Assembly: GCA_022828425.1 (NCBI GenBank) | Contig: CP094685.1 | Coordinates: 3,514,046-3,578,045 of the forward strand | DNA: 64,000 nucleotides | Origin: Candidatus Thiothrix sulfatifontis | GTDB taxonomy: Bacteria; Pseudomonadota; Gammaproteobacteria; Thiotrichales; Thiotrichaceae | Direction of reading: 5' to 3' | Part shown: positions 1 to 7,143 of the stretch, in pieces | How the letters are laid out: each line of letters begins with the position of its first letter | How positions within the stretch are numbered: the first letter of the stretch is position 1 | Notes under the pieces: model-generated | Told to the model about the DNA's origin: nothing | Databases searched by the model: none | The model's input: the letters and a program-made list of their open reading frames with translations, nothing else | Program-made: the position numbers and the translations under genes

Positions 1-720
1 CAGAATGGGGCCATGCGTCGGCGCGACGATCTTCAGTTTCAGCGGTTCAATCAAGGCGAGCGCTTCCATCACCCATTGCTTGAAGGGGCGCATGATGTGC
101 GCGTAGTAGTAATCAAACGAAAAGCGGAAATCGCCCACCCGGTCATTGAACAGGCGCGAATCGCAGTAATGGCAGCCAAATACATCGCCAGAAAACAGCA
201 CTTGTTGCTCTTCCAGATAGGTGCATTGCGTGTCAGGCCAATGCAGGAAAGGCGTGTGCAGGAACCGCAAATGCCGGTCGCCGAGGCTTACGCGGTCATT
301 GGTGGTAACGGTGGTGTATTCAAACGGCTCTTCGCGGTTGGGGCGCAACAAGGCTTTGAGCATGGTGGTGGCGCGGGTGGAAATGTACAGCCGGGCTTGC
401 GGGGCGCGGCGCATCAGTTCCGGTAGTGCGCCGCTATGATCAGGCTCCAGATGGTTGAGCACGATCACTTTGATTTCGTCGTAACGCGCTACCGATTCCA
501 GACGGTGGAAGAATTCGTCTTCAAAGCCTTCCTTTACGGTGTCGATGATGGCAACGCCTTCGCTGCCGCGTACCAGATACGAGTTGTAGGTTGTGCCATT
601 GGCAGTACGCAGGATGATGTCGAAGGTGCGTAACGTGGGGTCGAGTGCGCCGATCCAGTGGACACCGGGGGCGAACTCGACCGCTTCTTTCCAGGTGGAA
701 ACGTTGAGGGTGTCAGCCAT
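1..720 (-). CDS. Flavodiiron protein, N-terminal metallo-beta-lactamase-like domain (3' end beyond window)
   Basis: Reading the minus strand from an ATG at 718-720 gives 240 open codons to the window edge; the gene continues leftward. The visible part is the di-iron beta-lactamase-fold domain of flavodiiron proteins (FprA/ROO family), which reduce O2 or NO to water or N2O in the cytoplasm. Diiron ligands are readable: the H-x-E-x-D-H motif in NHLEPDHSG, the later H in LHTPFLHWPD, the D in FSGDVFG and the H in PTHGPIL at the very edge. The FMN-binding flavodoxin domain expected downstream is outside the window. It follows the ferredoxin and nifB genes on the same strand, so an O2-scavenging role protecting nitrogenase is a reasonable inference, not shown. 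The start overlaps the end of the small ORF at 713-871. Confidence 0.85.
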   Translation of the reverse strand, partial: MADTLNVSTWKEAVEFAPGVHWIGALDPTLRTFDIILRTANGTTYNSYLVRGSEGVAIIDTVKEGFEDEFFHRLESVARYDEIKVIVLNHLEPDHSGALPELMRRAPQARLYISTRATTMLKALLRPNREEPFEYTTVTTNDRVSLGDRHLRFLHTPFLHWPDTQCTYLEEQQVLFSGDVFGCHYCDSRLFNDRVGDFRFSFDYYYAHIMRPFKQWVMEALALIEPLKLKIVAPTHGPIL

Positions 721-871
721 GCCTGTGACCTTCCAGCGTCATGCTCAGCAGCGCGGAATGGCGCTTGAGCAAGTAGCTGGGCAGACCGGGGTAGGCGCGT
801 TTCAGTGCCGGGTCGATCTGCTGGGTACGGTGATGTAGCTTGTGCAGAAGTTTTAGTAAACGTGATTGCAT
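713..871 (-). CDS. Small conserved-looking protein (52 aa), unknown function
   Basis: ATG at 869-871 to TGA at 713-715, overlapping the flavodiiron start by 8 bp, which suggests translational coupling. The product is basic, rich in Leu, His, Arg and Lys, with no recognised domain, Cys cluster or membrane segment. A longer reading frame extends upstream to 967 but only through the palindromic repeat at 897-965, so I chose the internal start. It sits between a nif-type ferredoxin and the flavodiiron gene on the same strand and is probably part of that operon. I do not recognise the family. Confidence 0.55.
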   Translation of the reverse strand: MQSRLLKLLHKLHHRTQQIDPALKRAYPGLPSYLLKRHSALLSMTLEGHRHG

Positions 872-896
872 GGCTGTGTCCTCGTGTTGAACACCC

Positions 897-965
897 GAAG
901 AGGGCGTATGCAATACGCCCCTACAGGTGCGGTCTTCGTAGGGGCGTATTGCATACGCCCTCTTC
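897..965. repeat. Perfect 28-bp inverted repeat (palindromic intergenic unit)
   Basis: Left arm 897-924 and right arm 938-965 are exact reverse complements over 28 bp, around a 13-nt loop (925-937). The core is GGGCGTATTGCATACGCCC, itself palindromic. It lies between the ferredoxin stop and the small ORF on the minus strand. There is no run of T on either side, so it is better seen as a dispersed palindromic (REP/MITE-like) unit than a typical terminator, although the RNA hairpin could protect or attenuate the nif transcript. Confidence 0.85.
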
Positions 966-970
966 ATTTC

Positions 971-1249
971 CTACCTCGCCTGAATCTCCGCCCTAACCCG
1001 CTCCCAGCGTTCCGGCGGAATCCCGGTCAGTGAACCCGGTGGATTCAGGGCTGCACCCTGACTGTCCACGATCACTTGTTCGACCGGGCAGATGCTGGCG
1101 CATTGCTTGTCGGCGTAGTCGCCGTCGCATTCGGTGCATTTCTTGGCGTCGATCAGGAAATGCGGGAGCGCGGCGTAAATGGCTTTGCTGGGGCAGAGCG
1201 GTTCGCACGCCCAGCAGTTCACGCAGCCGTCAACGATTTGTAATGCCAT
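971..1249 (-). CDS. 2[4Fe-4S] ferredoxin of the nif-associated (FdxN-like) type
   Basis: 92 aa from the ATG at 1247-1249, preceded by GGAGC as ribosome binding site. The first cluster motif C-x2-C-x2-C-x3-CP is seen in CVNCWACEPLCP near residue 9. The second is C-x2-C-x8-C-x3-CP in CTECDGDYADKQCASICP near residue 38. The extended spacing in the second motif is typical of bacterial ferredoxins of the Alvin/FdxN type. Such proteins carry low-potential electrons, and genes of this kind directly follow nifB in many diazotrophs, where they support FeMo-cofactor synthesis. It lies 11 bp downstream of nifB and is almost certainly cotranscribed with it. Confidence 0.9.
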   Translation of the reverse strand: MALQIVDGCVNCWACEPLCPSKAIYAALPHFLIDAKKCTECDGDYADKQCASICPVEQVIVDSQGAALNPPGSLTGIPPERWERVRAEIQAR

Positions 1250-1260
1250 GATGCAGCTCC

Positions 1261-2769
1261 TTACGCGGTGGCGCGTTGTTGGGTTTCCGGTTTCTTGTCG
1301 AGCAAGCCTTTTTCGCCCATTTCCTTGTAGACGGCGGCAACCGCGTCTTCGATGGCTTCCAGCGCGTGTTCGCCGTTGGGGATGATTCCGGCTTCTTCCA
1401 GCATTCCCCACGGCTCGTAGCCGATTTTGGAACACAGCACCACCTCGCAACCTTTCAGCGCGTTGATGGTTTTTTGCAGCACACTTTCGCCGTCGCCGCA
1501 GGTGTCATCGCCGCTGCAATACAGGTCGGTTTTGCGGTGGCTGATGAAGCGCACGTCGTGGGCGTTGGCTTCGTAAATCAGGAATTCACGCGCATGACCG
1601 AAGTGCTGGTTGATGATACCGCCGCCGGAAGTGGCAATCGCCATCAGGACTGGGCGGGATTCCTTTTTCGGAATGCTCAAGCTGGACAGCGAGATGAAGG
1701 TTTCATTTTTCTTCTGCTGTTTGGCGGCGAGGGTGGCTTCGATGGCGGCGTGGACTTCGGCGCGTTTGACCATCGCGGCGGCGTAGTCGACATCCACGGC
1801 TTCGATTTTGTCGAGGGTGAATTCGTCACCACGGTCTTCGCCCAGCATCCCGACCGCATCGGCACGGCATTGGCGGCAGTGGCGCATCATGTTCATGTCG
1901 CCGGAACAGGCATCTTGCAGTTCCTGCAATTCGTCGTGGGTCGGGCCGCGTTGCCCCATCACGCCGTAGAACGTGCCGTGTTCGGCTTCGGCAATCAGCG
2001 GCATGACGTTGTGCAGGAATGCGCCTTTGGCTTTGACCGCCTTGCTGACTTCTTCCAGATGTTTGTCGTTGACACCGGGGATCATCACCGAGTTGACCTT
2101 GACCAAAATGCCGCGATCAACCAGCATTTGCAGCCCTTTTTGCTGCTGCTTGATGAGGATTTCTGCACCTTTACGCCCGTAGACGCGGCGGTTTTTCCAG
2201 AAAATCCACGGGTAAATTTGTGCGCCGATGTCGGGGTCAACGCAGTTGATGGTCATGGTTACGTGGTCGATATTGTGTTTGCACAGTTCGTCAACCAGTT
2301 CCGGCAATGCCAGACCGTTGGTGGATACGCACAGCTTGATGTCCGGCGCTTTTTCGGTCAGTTGGCGGAAGGTGTCGAAGGTGCGTTCCGGGTTGGCGAG
2401 CGGGTCGCCGGGGCCTGCGATGCCCAGCACGGTCATTTGCGGGATGTTCGCCGCCACGGTCATGACCTTTTTCACCGCCTGATCGGGGGTGAGCAGTTCG
2501 GACACTACGCCGGGGCGCGATTCGTTGGAACAGTCGTATTTGCGGTTGCAATAGTGGCACTGGATGTTGCAGGCCGGGGCGACCGCAACGTGCATCCGGG
2601 CGTAATGGTGGTGTGCCTCTTCGGAGTAGCACGGGTGGTTATGCACCTTGGCGCGGATGTGTTCCGGCAGGTGGTTCAATTGGTCGTCGTTGCTCCCGCA
2701 ACCGCTGGAGGCGCAACCTCCGGCATCGGGGGCTGTGGTTTGGCTTTGCCCTAAAACAGTCAGTTCCAT
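1261..2769 (-). CDS. nifB: Nitrogenase cofactor biosynthesis protein NifB (radical SAM)
   Basis: 502 aa, the usual length for two-domain NifB. NifB builds the 8Fe-9S-C NifB-co precursor of the nitrogenase cofactor from [4Fe-4S] clusters and SAM. The radical-SAM motif C-x3-C-x2-C is in CNIQCHYC near residue 68, followed by CNRKYDCSNESRPGV, a NifB hallmark. The C-terminal 120 residues form the NifX/NafY-like domain (MAIATSGGGIINQHFGHA, then GCEVVLCSKIGYEPWG). The N-terminus carries a Cys/Gly-rich stretch (GGCASSGCGSN). It heads the minus-strand operon nifB-ferredoxin-small ORF-flavodiiron. Upstream lie a sigma-54-type promoter (2821-2835) and NifA-type sites, so nitrogen and oxygen control through NifA is expected. 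Confidence 0.97.
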   Translation of the reverse strand: MELTVLGQSQTTAPDAGGCASSGCGSNDDQLNHLPEHIRAKVHNHPCYSEEAHHHYARMHVAVAPACNIQCHYCNRKYDCSNESRPGVVSELLTPDQAVKKVMTVAANIPQMTVLGIAGPGDPLANPERTFDTFRQLTEKAPDIKLCVSTNGLALPELVDELCKHNIDHVTMTINCVDPDIGAQIYPWIFWKNRRVYGRKGAEILIKQQQKGLQMLVDRGILVKVNSVMIPGVNDKHLEEVSKAVKAKGAFLHNVMPLIAEAEHGTFYGVMGQRGPTHDELQELQDACSGDMNMMRHCRQCRADAVGMLGEDRGDEFTLDKIEAVDVDYAAAMVKRAEVHAAIEATLAAKQQKKNETFISLSSLSIPKKESRPVLMAIATSGGGIINQHFGHAREFLIYEANAHDVRFISHRKTDLYCSGDDTCGDGESVLQKTINALKGCEVVLCSKIGYEPWGMLEEAGIIPNGEHALEAIEDAVAAVYKEMGEKGLLDKKPETQQRATA

Positions 2770-2820
2770 GCGTATTCTCCGTGACGAAATGGGTTTCGTG
2801 AGGGTGTTTGCATGGGTAGT

Positions 2821-2835
2821 TCAATTTGCGTGCCA
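2821..2835 (-). promoter_or_regulatory. Sigma-54 (RpoN) -24/-12 promoter of nifB
   Basis: On the minus strand the bases read TGGCAC-GCAAA-TTGA, against the consensus TGGCAC-N5-TTGC. The GG of the -24 element and the G of the -12 element are correctly 10 bp apart; only the last C of the -12 element is replaced by A. It lies about 51 bp before the nifB ATG. Confidence 0.75.
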
Positions 2836-2887
2836 AGTGACGGTTGCTGGTAATTTTTCTTTTATTTACAGTTATTTAGGGGTTTGT

Positions 2888-2903
2888 TGTTGGGTGTGCG
2901 ACA
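2888..2903. promoter_or_regulatory. NifA upstream activator sequence (TGT-N10-ACA)
   Basis: TGT-TGGGTGTGCG-ACA matches the NifA UAS exactly. It is about 55-65 bp upstream of the -24 element of the nifB promoter. Confidence 0.7.
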
Positions 2904-2935
2904 AAGGGGTTTGCGGGGGAATGTCGGGAATGTGA

Positions 2936-2951
2936 TGTAGGGAAGATGACA
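2936..2951. promoter_or_regulatory. Possible second NifA upstream activator sequence
   Basis: TGT-AGGGAAGATG-ACA also fits TGT-N10-ACA, 48 bp beyond the first site and about 100-115 bp from the -24 element, a classical UAS distance. Its ACA overlaps the -35 box of the divergent promoter at 2946-2974, so the match could be chance. Confidence 0.45.
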
Positions 2952-2974
2952 GTAACTTATATGATACTTATAAT
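2946..2974 (+). promoter_or_regulatory. Sigma-70 promoter of the restriction-modification operon
   Basis: ATGACA (2946-2951) and TATAAT (2969-2974) are separated by 17 bp, a near-consensus promoter. Transcription would begin near 2981, about 30 bp before the controller gene at 3013. Confidence 0.65.
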
Positions 2975-2987
2975 CCGTGGAATTATT

Positions 2988-2998
2988 GTCATCATGAC
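2988..2998. promoter_or_regulatory. Candidate controller-protein operator
   Basis: GTCATCATGAC is an 11-bp perfect palindrome around a central C. It lies just after the predicted start point and 15 bp before the controller gene. C proteins of R-M systems bind such short palindromes upstream of their own genes. Only the position and symmetry support this. Confidence 0.35.
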
Positions 2999-3012
2999 TA
3001 TTTAATAGCTGC

Positions 3013-3240
3013 ATGTCAAAGCATCAACATATCTTCCTTAAACAGTTTGGTGATCGACTTCGAGATATTCGGCGTCAGAAAAATCTATCCCAAGAAGAAC
3101 TCGCAGGACTTGCCGATATAGATCGTACTTACATCGGCGGTGTTGAACGTGGTGAGAGAAACCTCAGCTTATTAAATATCAAAAAAATAGCCGATGCATT
3201 GGAAATTAATATAAGGGCTTTTTTTGATGACAACATCTAA
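3013..3240 (+). CDS. XRE-family controller (C) protein of the restriction-modification system
   Basis: 75 aa. Almost the whole protein is one helix-turn-helix domain: FGDRLRDIRRQKNLSQEELA, then DIDRTYIGGVERGERNLSLL and the closing helix NIKKIADALEIN. The size and the R-x-Y-I-G-x-V-E-R-G-x-R-N motif are typical of C proteins. These delay and then balance expression of the restriction enzyme after entry into a new host. The 3' end overlaps the restriction gene start, a coupling seen in many C-R operons. The gene is AT-rich compared with the nif and fts genes around it, in keeping with acquisition as a mobile R-M cassette. Confidence 0.85.
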   Translation: MSKHQHIFLKQFGDRLRDIRRQKNLSQEELAGLADIDRTYIGGVERGERNLSLLNIKKIADALEINIRAFFDDNI

Positions 3241-4405
3241 CTCTGATTATCTTTTTCGTCTCCTTCAACGTTTGAGTAGCTTCCGTCTGGCTTGCAATCT
3301 TAGTTCTGCACAGGTTGAAGAGCGATTAATTCTTGGCTCAGGTTGGGTGTCTGCTGTTGAAGCAGGCAACATTCATCCGAGTCTTGATGTGATTGCTTCG
3401 ATGCTTTCAGTCTATGGCAAGACATTGACCGATCTAGCTGAAGAGATGGACGGGAGTGTTCCGCATATTCATCGTTCAATTGCTGCAAAAACGGTAAGCA
3501 ATGCTTTAGATATTCAATTTACCTACGCCAAGTATGATGCCACCTACCAACTTGCCAATGCTACCCTTGAACAATTTACGGATTTCTTGCTGACACTCCG
3601 TAACGGACTTGCCCAACTTAGCAGTCAAAATGTTAGCGTTGCTCAAGGAAAGTCAATAAAAACAGAGAGTGTGGCGGGTACTTTCCTCAAAGCTGTACAG
3701 CTTTGGTCTACTGCAAACCCGTCTGATTTATGGTGGTTTCTGACCTACCGTGCTTATTGTGATCCCTACAACCATCCCTCTGAACATTCTCGTTTGGATT
3801 TTGCCCAAAGTTGGAAGCGTACTGGTGGTTGGGCGTTGGAACGTATCCTTGAGCGGCATTATGGCTCTACATTGGCAGCATATGGGATCAATTTGGTTAT
3901 CGCAGACACAGAACGTAAAGTTCATCTTTTAGCTAATATTGATATTGGGCATCGGCTTGAAGCTGACAAAATGGATGTTTTGTTGACTGTCGGCAGTGGG
4001 AACACCGAAAAGCTGCTTGGTGTTGTCCATGTCAAGGCAAGCTTTGCAGAACGTAGGACAGACGATGTACCAATGAGTAAAGCATTGGTTGATGCTGGCT
4101 ACATCTCACCTTTGTGGACGATGGACTGTAAAAGCACGCCTTCTTCTCGACCAGTTAATCGTGGAGAATTGGGTAATACTTTTAGTGGTCAGGGTATTGA
4201 CGGTAGAAGTGCTAAACGCAAAGACATTGAGGATGACGGATTCTTTTCTGCATGTTTCTCGTACAACAAGAACACAGAGCCAACGCCGACCTCTTACCCA
4301 GCTAAGGCAAAAATTTTTGTCTGTGACTTCTCCAATCCGAATGATGCCTTTACAAACTTTATTGTCTCAGAATGTCAGCGCGTTAGAACAAGGCTTGGGA
4401 TTTAA
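3227..4405 (+). CDS. Probable type II restriction endonuclease with N-terminal HTH-like segment
   Basis: 392 aa from the ATG at 3227; a TTG one codon earlier is less likely. Residues about 10-75 resemble an XRE helix-turn-helix (LSSAQVEERLILGSGWVSAVEAGN without the full motif), which might bind the operator or be a specificity aid. The catalytic half contains HVKASFAERRTDDVPMSKAL near residue 265, resembling the K-x-S motif with following helix of CCGG-family type II enzymes (BsaWI/NgoMIV type). That family link is from recall. Preceding acidic residues (DIGHRLEADKMDVLL) could complete the metal site. The context of a C protein upstream and a convergent methyltransferase supports the call. 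The frame is intact although the partner methyltransferase is broken. Confidence 0.75.
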   Translation: MTTSNSDYLFRLLQRLSSFRLACNLSSAQVEERLILGSGWVSAVEAGNIHPSLDVIASMLSVYGKTLTDLAEEMDGSVPHIHRSIAAKTVSNALDIQFTYAKYDATYQLANATLEQFTDFLLTLRNGLAQLSSQNVSVAQGKSIKTESVAGTFLKAVQLWSTANPSDLWWFLTYRAYCDPYNHPSEHSRLDFAQSWKRTGGWALERILERHYGSTLAAYGINLVIADTERKVHLLANIDIGHRLEADKMDVLLTVGSGNTEKLLGVVHVKASFAERRTDDVPMSKALVDAGYISPLWTMDCKSTPSSRPVNRGELGNTFSGQGIDGRSAKRKDIEDDGFFSACFSYNKNTEPTPTSYPAKAKIFVCDFSNPNDAFTNFIVSECQRVRTRLGI

Positions 4406-5248
4406 GTCTGCTGACATTCGCTAACCGGGCATTGGATGCTTCGACTTGCTCGGGTTCAATCTCAAAACCTATGTACGAACATCCCAAACGCAGTGCAGCC
4501 ATTCCCGTCGTGCCAGAACCAGAAAAAGGATCAAGAACTATCACATCCTTTCCAGCTATTCCGTAAGCATCAATGCAACGGAATGGTAACTCTTCTGGAA
4601 AACGCGAAAAATGCTTGAGCCCATCGATTTTTTCATTGGCAATGTCCCAAACACTTTTAACAGGAGGAATTACTTGAAAATTGTGGCGTTCGTTTTTTGC
4701 CAGTAAGTAAATAGGCTCATGGTAGCGATGGGGGCGACGGCATCGGCCTTCTGGCATGGGGTTTTTCTTGCGCCAGATAACTTCTCCACGGAAAAGATAA
4801 CCGTTGTCACAGAGGCTTACAATAAGACGGTAAGGAAGAGCTAGTAGGTTGCCATATTGAAGCCATGCGGTTTCTTCCTCAACAAAGGCTTTACGTTTTG
4901 CTCTTGGTTTGGTGTAGGCAGAATTATTGGCGGACAAACCGTTTTTTCTGCGCCTAACGTACTGAAATGTCTATCATCTTCCTTCCAGTTCACGGGGGTG
5001 TTGTAAGCGTCTCCAATATTGATCCACAGCAATCCTCCCTCTTTTAGCTTAGGGAGAAGATCCGTGAAAACCTGTGTAAGAAATGCAAGGTAATCTCTTG
5101 GATCATTTTCTACGCCAGTCCCATTTGAGTGCCGTTGTCCCCAGTAAGGGGGCTGTCACAACAATATCTAATGATTTATCGGGTAGTTGGGAAATCAGCT
5201 CAAGGCAGTCGCCTTGGTACACTTGGTTAGTTCAAAGGAACCGATCAT
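4383..5248 (-). pseudogene. DNA methyltransferase of the R-M system, frameshifted
   Basis: Three overlapping minus-strand frames together make one beta-class (N4-cytosine or N6-adenine) amino-methyltransferase. Frame 1 (from about 5222) reads VYQGDCLELISQLPDKSLD then motif IV. Frame 2 (about 5150-4948) carries PPYWGQRHSNGTG through LLPKLKEGGLLWINIGDAY. Frame 3 (4941-4383) ends with motif I, DPFSGSGTTGMAALRLG. The first break falls in a C5 run (5148-5152; C7 or C4 would restore the frame), the second in an A6 run (4942-4947; A7 would restore it). The start is unclear: an ATG at 5246-5248 is in another frame again, or a GTG at 5220-5222 is used. It converges on and overlaps the endonuclease gene by 23 bp. 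Either a real inactivation or homopolymer sequencing errors. Confidence 0.85.
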
Positions 5249-5497
5249 TTGTAGTCCATTTTATTAGATACTGATAGTCATCATATTTTGTTTGCAGCCA
5301 AGATGCAATCGCCTAATTCGGTCATATCCATAACCGTTCAAATTTTGACTGGAATAGTAATGTGTATAAAGGAAAAAACCACCATCCGGCTTGATCCTGA
5401 CGTGAATAACCATCGGCAAACTGGGTACAGGCAATAACGTTTATTATACAATCAGCAACAACCGAACATCGCCGACTGAATAATCAAGGAATCCTTC

Positions 5498-5953
5498 ATG
5501 CATGTTGCGCTCTTCACCGCTGCCGTGGTTGCCATTCTCTCTTTCCTCATCATTAGGATGCAGCGTCGCCCGAAACCAACCGCCATGCCCGACAACCGTA
5601 GCACGTTTGAGGCGTTCGTCACGGTCGAGGAATTCGATGACATGGTGTTGGAAACTTCACACAAAACCCCCGTCATGGTCGATTTCTATGCCGAATGGTG
5701 CGGCCCCTGCCGGAATCTAACCCCGTTGCTGGCTGAATTTGCAGAGGATTATCAAGGCGCTTTCCTGCTGGCCAAAGTGGATGTGGATAAAAATGCGCAA
5801 TTGAGCCAACGTTTCGGCATCCGCGCCATGCCGACCGTGCTGCTGTTTCGGGAGGGGGAATGCGTGGAACGTTTCACAGGGGCAAAATTACCGCACAGCA
5901 TCCGGTATATTCTGACGAAACACGGGATTCACCAACCGGGCACGGCGCAATAA
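5498..5953 (+). CDS. Membrane-anchored thioredoxin-domain protein
   Basis: 151 aa. Residues 2-20 (HVALFTAAVVAILSFLIIR) form one membrane anchor followed by a basic stretch, so the domain may face the cytoplasm or periplasm; topology is not settled. The thioredoxin fold follows: VDFYAEWCGPCRNLTPLL with the redox-active WCGPC near residue 69, and the cis-Pro loop RAMPTVLLFREG. The C-terminus (ILTKHGIHQPG) is slightly longer than in plain thioredoxins. The role is dithiol-disulfide exchange; no partner gene is next to it. A GGAA-like ribosome site precedes the start. It is transcribed toward the NlpC/P60 gene on the opposite strand. Confidence 0.88.
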   Translation: MHVALFTAAVVAILSFLIIRMQRRPKPTAMPDNRSTFEAFVTVEEFDDMVLETSHKTPVMVDFYAEWCGPCRNLTPLLAEFAEDYQGAFLLAKVDVDKNAQLSQRFGIRAMPTVLLFREGECVERFTGAKLPHSIRYILTKHGIHQPGTAQ

Positions 5954-5973
5954 CATCACGCCGCGCCGTGCAC

Positions 5974-6510
5974 TCAGGAATAACTCGGTTTACACGCGCC
6001 GGGAATGCGCCCAAAGCCAACCAGTCGCTTCGCCCAATACCCCTTCAACTCATCGGTCGCAATTGCTCTGCCGGTGCGCGGCGCGTGGACAAATTTGCCA
6101 TTGCCCAAATAAATCCCCACGTGACTCACGCGCCTGCCACTGGTGTTGAAAAACACCAAATCACCCTTTTGACTGTGCGCTTGAGCTACCTTAACCGCCG
6201 CCGCGTATTGTTCCGCAGCGGTGCGCGGAATCGCCACGCGCGCGCCATTTTTAAAAGCATATTGTGTCAAACCGCTGCAATCAAACCCCGTCACCGGGCT
6301 AGTTCCGCCCCAACGGTACATTTTGCCTTGCTGCTTTTGCGCATTCCACACCACCTTATCCAGCAAACTCACTGCCGGTTGCGCCTTGACCACCGGAATC
6401 TGTGTCACTCGCGCCATTTTAGGCACTTCAGGCGCTTCAGGCACTGCGCTACAACCGATTAAAGAACAAATCATCAGAACCGCGAATCCCTGCATTATCA
6501 TACCAGACAT
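5974..6510 (-). CDS. NlpC/P60-family lipoprotein (peptidoglycan endopeptidase)
   Basis: 178 aa from the ATG at 6508-6510, chosen because GGAGGG sits 7 bp upstream; the ATG five codons earlier would include that Shine-Dalgarno in its coding sequence. A lipoprotein signal ends at the lipobox LIGC near residue 20, so it is anchored to a membrane after export. The NlpC/P60 fold shows the catalytic Cys in GFDCSGLTQYAF, the His in VSHVGIYLG and the polar third residue region FVHAPRTG. Such enzymes cut gamma-D-Glu-diaminopimelate (or D-Glu-linked) bonds in stem peptides and act in wall turnover, as E. coli Spr/MepS and NlpC do. It is a stand-alone gene converging with the thioredoxin gene. Confidence 0.92.
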   Translation of the reverse strand: MSGMIMQGFAVLMICSLIGCSAVPEAPEVPKMARVTQIPVVKAQPAVSLLDKVVWNAQKQQGKMYRWGGTSPVTGFDCSGLTQYAFKNGARVAIPRTAAEQYAAAVKVAQAHSQKGDLVFFNTSGRRVSHVGIYLGNGKFVHAPRTGRAIATDELKGYWAKRLVGFGRIPGACKPSYS

Positions 6511-6594
6511 CTGGCTACCCTCCATTCAACACCGAAAACACACTCACTGCATAAAGCCTAGATCAGAACCTGAATCTTTGCTGAACAAATACAG

Positions 6595-7143
6595 TCAAAT
6601 CAGTAACAAACTTTTAACTTGACCCGCCTGAGTTTGCCGATGGATGCTTAAATTGAAACGGCTGAAGTCGATGACAGCATCGAACTCCTGTTCCAAATAA
6701 ATCACACCTTCTGGCTTTAGCAGGGATTTATGCCGCAACATATCCAGCACGGGTTCCAACAAGTTTTTGCGAAACGGCGGGTCAAGGAAAATCACCTCAA
6801 ACCCTTCCGTTTCCCGTTGCAGAAACCGCAAGGCATCATCGTGCACCAACTGCGCGTGTTGCGCCCCCAACAACGCAATATTGTCACGCAAGGCTTTGGC
6901 AGCAGCCGGGTGTTTTTCCACCATTACCACCTCGCTCGCCCCGCGTGACAACGCTTCCAAACCCAATGCGCCACTGCCTGCAAACAAATCGAGGCAACGC
7001 GCCCCCGGTATTTGCAGTTGCAGCCAATTGAACAACGTTTCACGCACCCGATCCGGGGTTGGGCGTAAACCGGGAACATCGGCAAAGCGCAACTGGCGAC
7101 TGCGCCATTCGCCCCCAATTATGCGCAACAGATTATTTTTCAT
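6595..7143 (-). CDS. rsmD: 16S rRNA (guanine966-N2)-methyltransferase RsmD
   Basis: 182 aa from the ATG at 7141-7143. Typical RsmD features are the N-terminal LRIIGGEWRSRQL, LRPTPDRVRETLFNWL, the SAM-binding CLDLFAGSGALGLEALSRGA, and the N-methyltransferase motif FLDPPF. It methylates G966 of 16S rRNA in the assembled 30S subunit. The start lies inside the last codons of the upstream M16 peptidase gene (11-bp overlap), so the two are translationally coupled. In many gammaproteobacteria rsmD sits beside ftsY, as here with the M16 genes in between. Confidence 0.95.
   Translation of the reverse strand: MKNNLLRIIGGEWRSRQLRFADVPGLRPTPDRVRETLFNWLQLQIPGARCLDLFAGSGALGLEALSRGASEVVMVEKHPAAAKALRDNIALLGAQHAQLVHDDALRFLQRETEGFEVIFLDPPFRKNLLEPVLDMLRHKSLLKPEGVIYLEQEFDAVIDFSRFNLSIHRQTQAGQVKSLLLI

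Noticed and set aside
713..967. 84-codon version of the small ORF starting at 967
   Set aside because: The extra N-terminal residues are encoded by the palindromic repeat; the internal ATG at 869-871 avoids this.
1276..2754. 492-codon open frame on the plus strand opposite nifB
   Set aside because: It is an exact antisense shadow of nifB; its translation is Phe/His/Val-rich without domain features, typical of the complement of a GC-rich gene.
3224..3229. TTG at 3224 as start of the endonuclease
   Set aside because: The next codon is ATG (3227), which is a stronger start and differs by only one residue.
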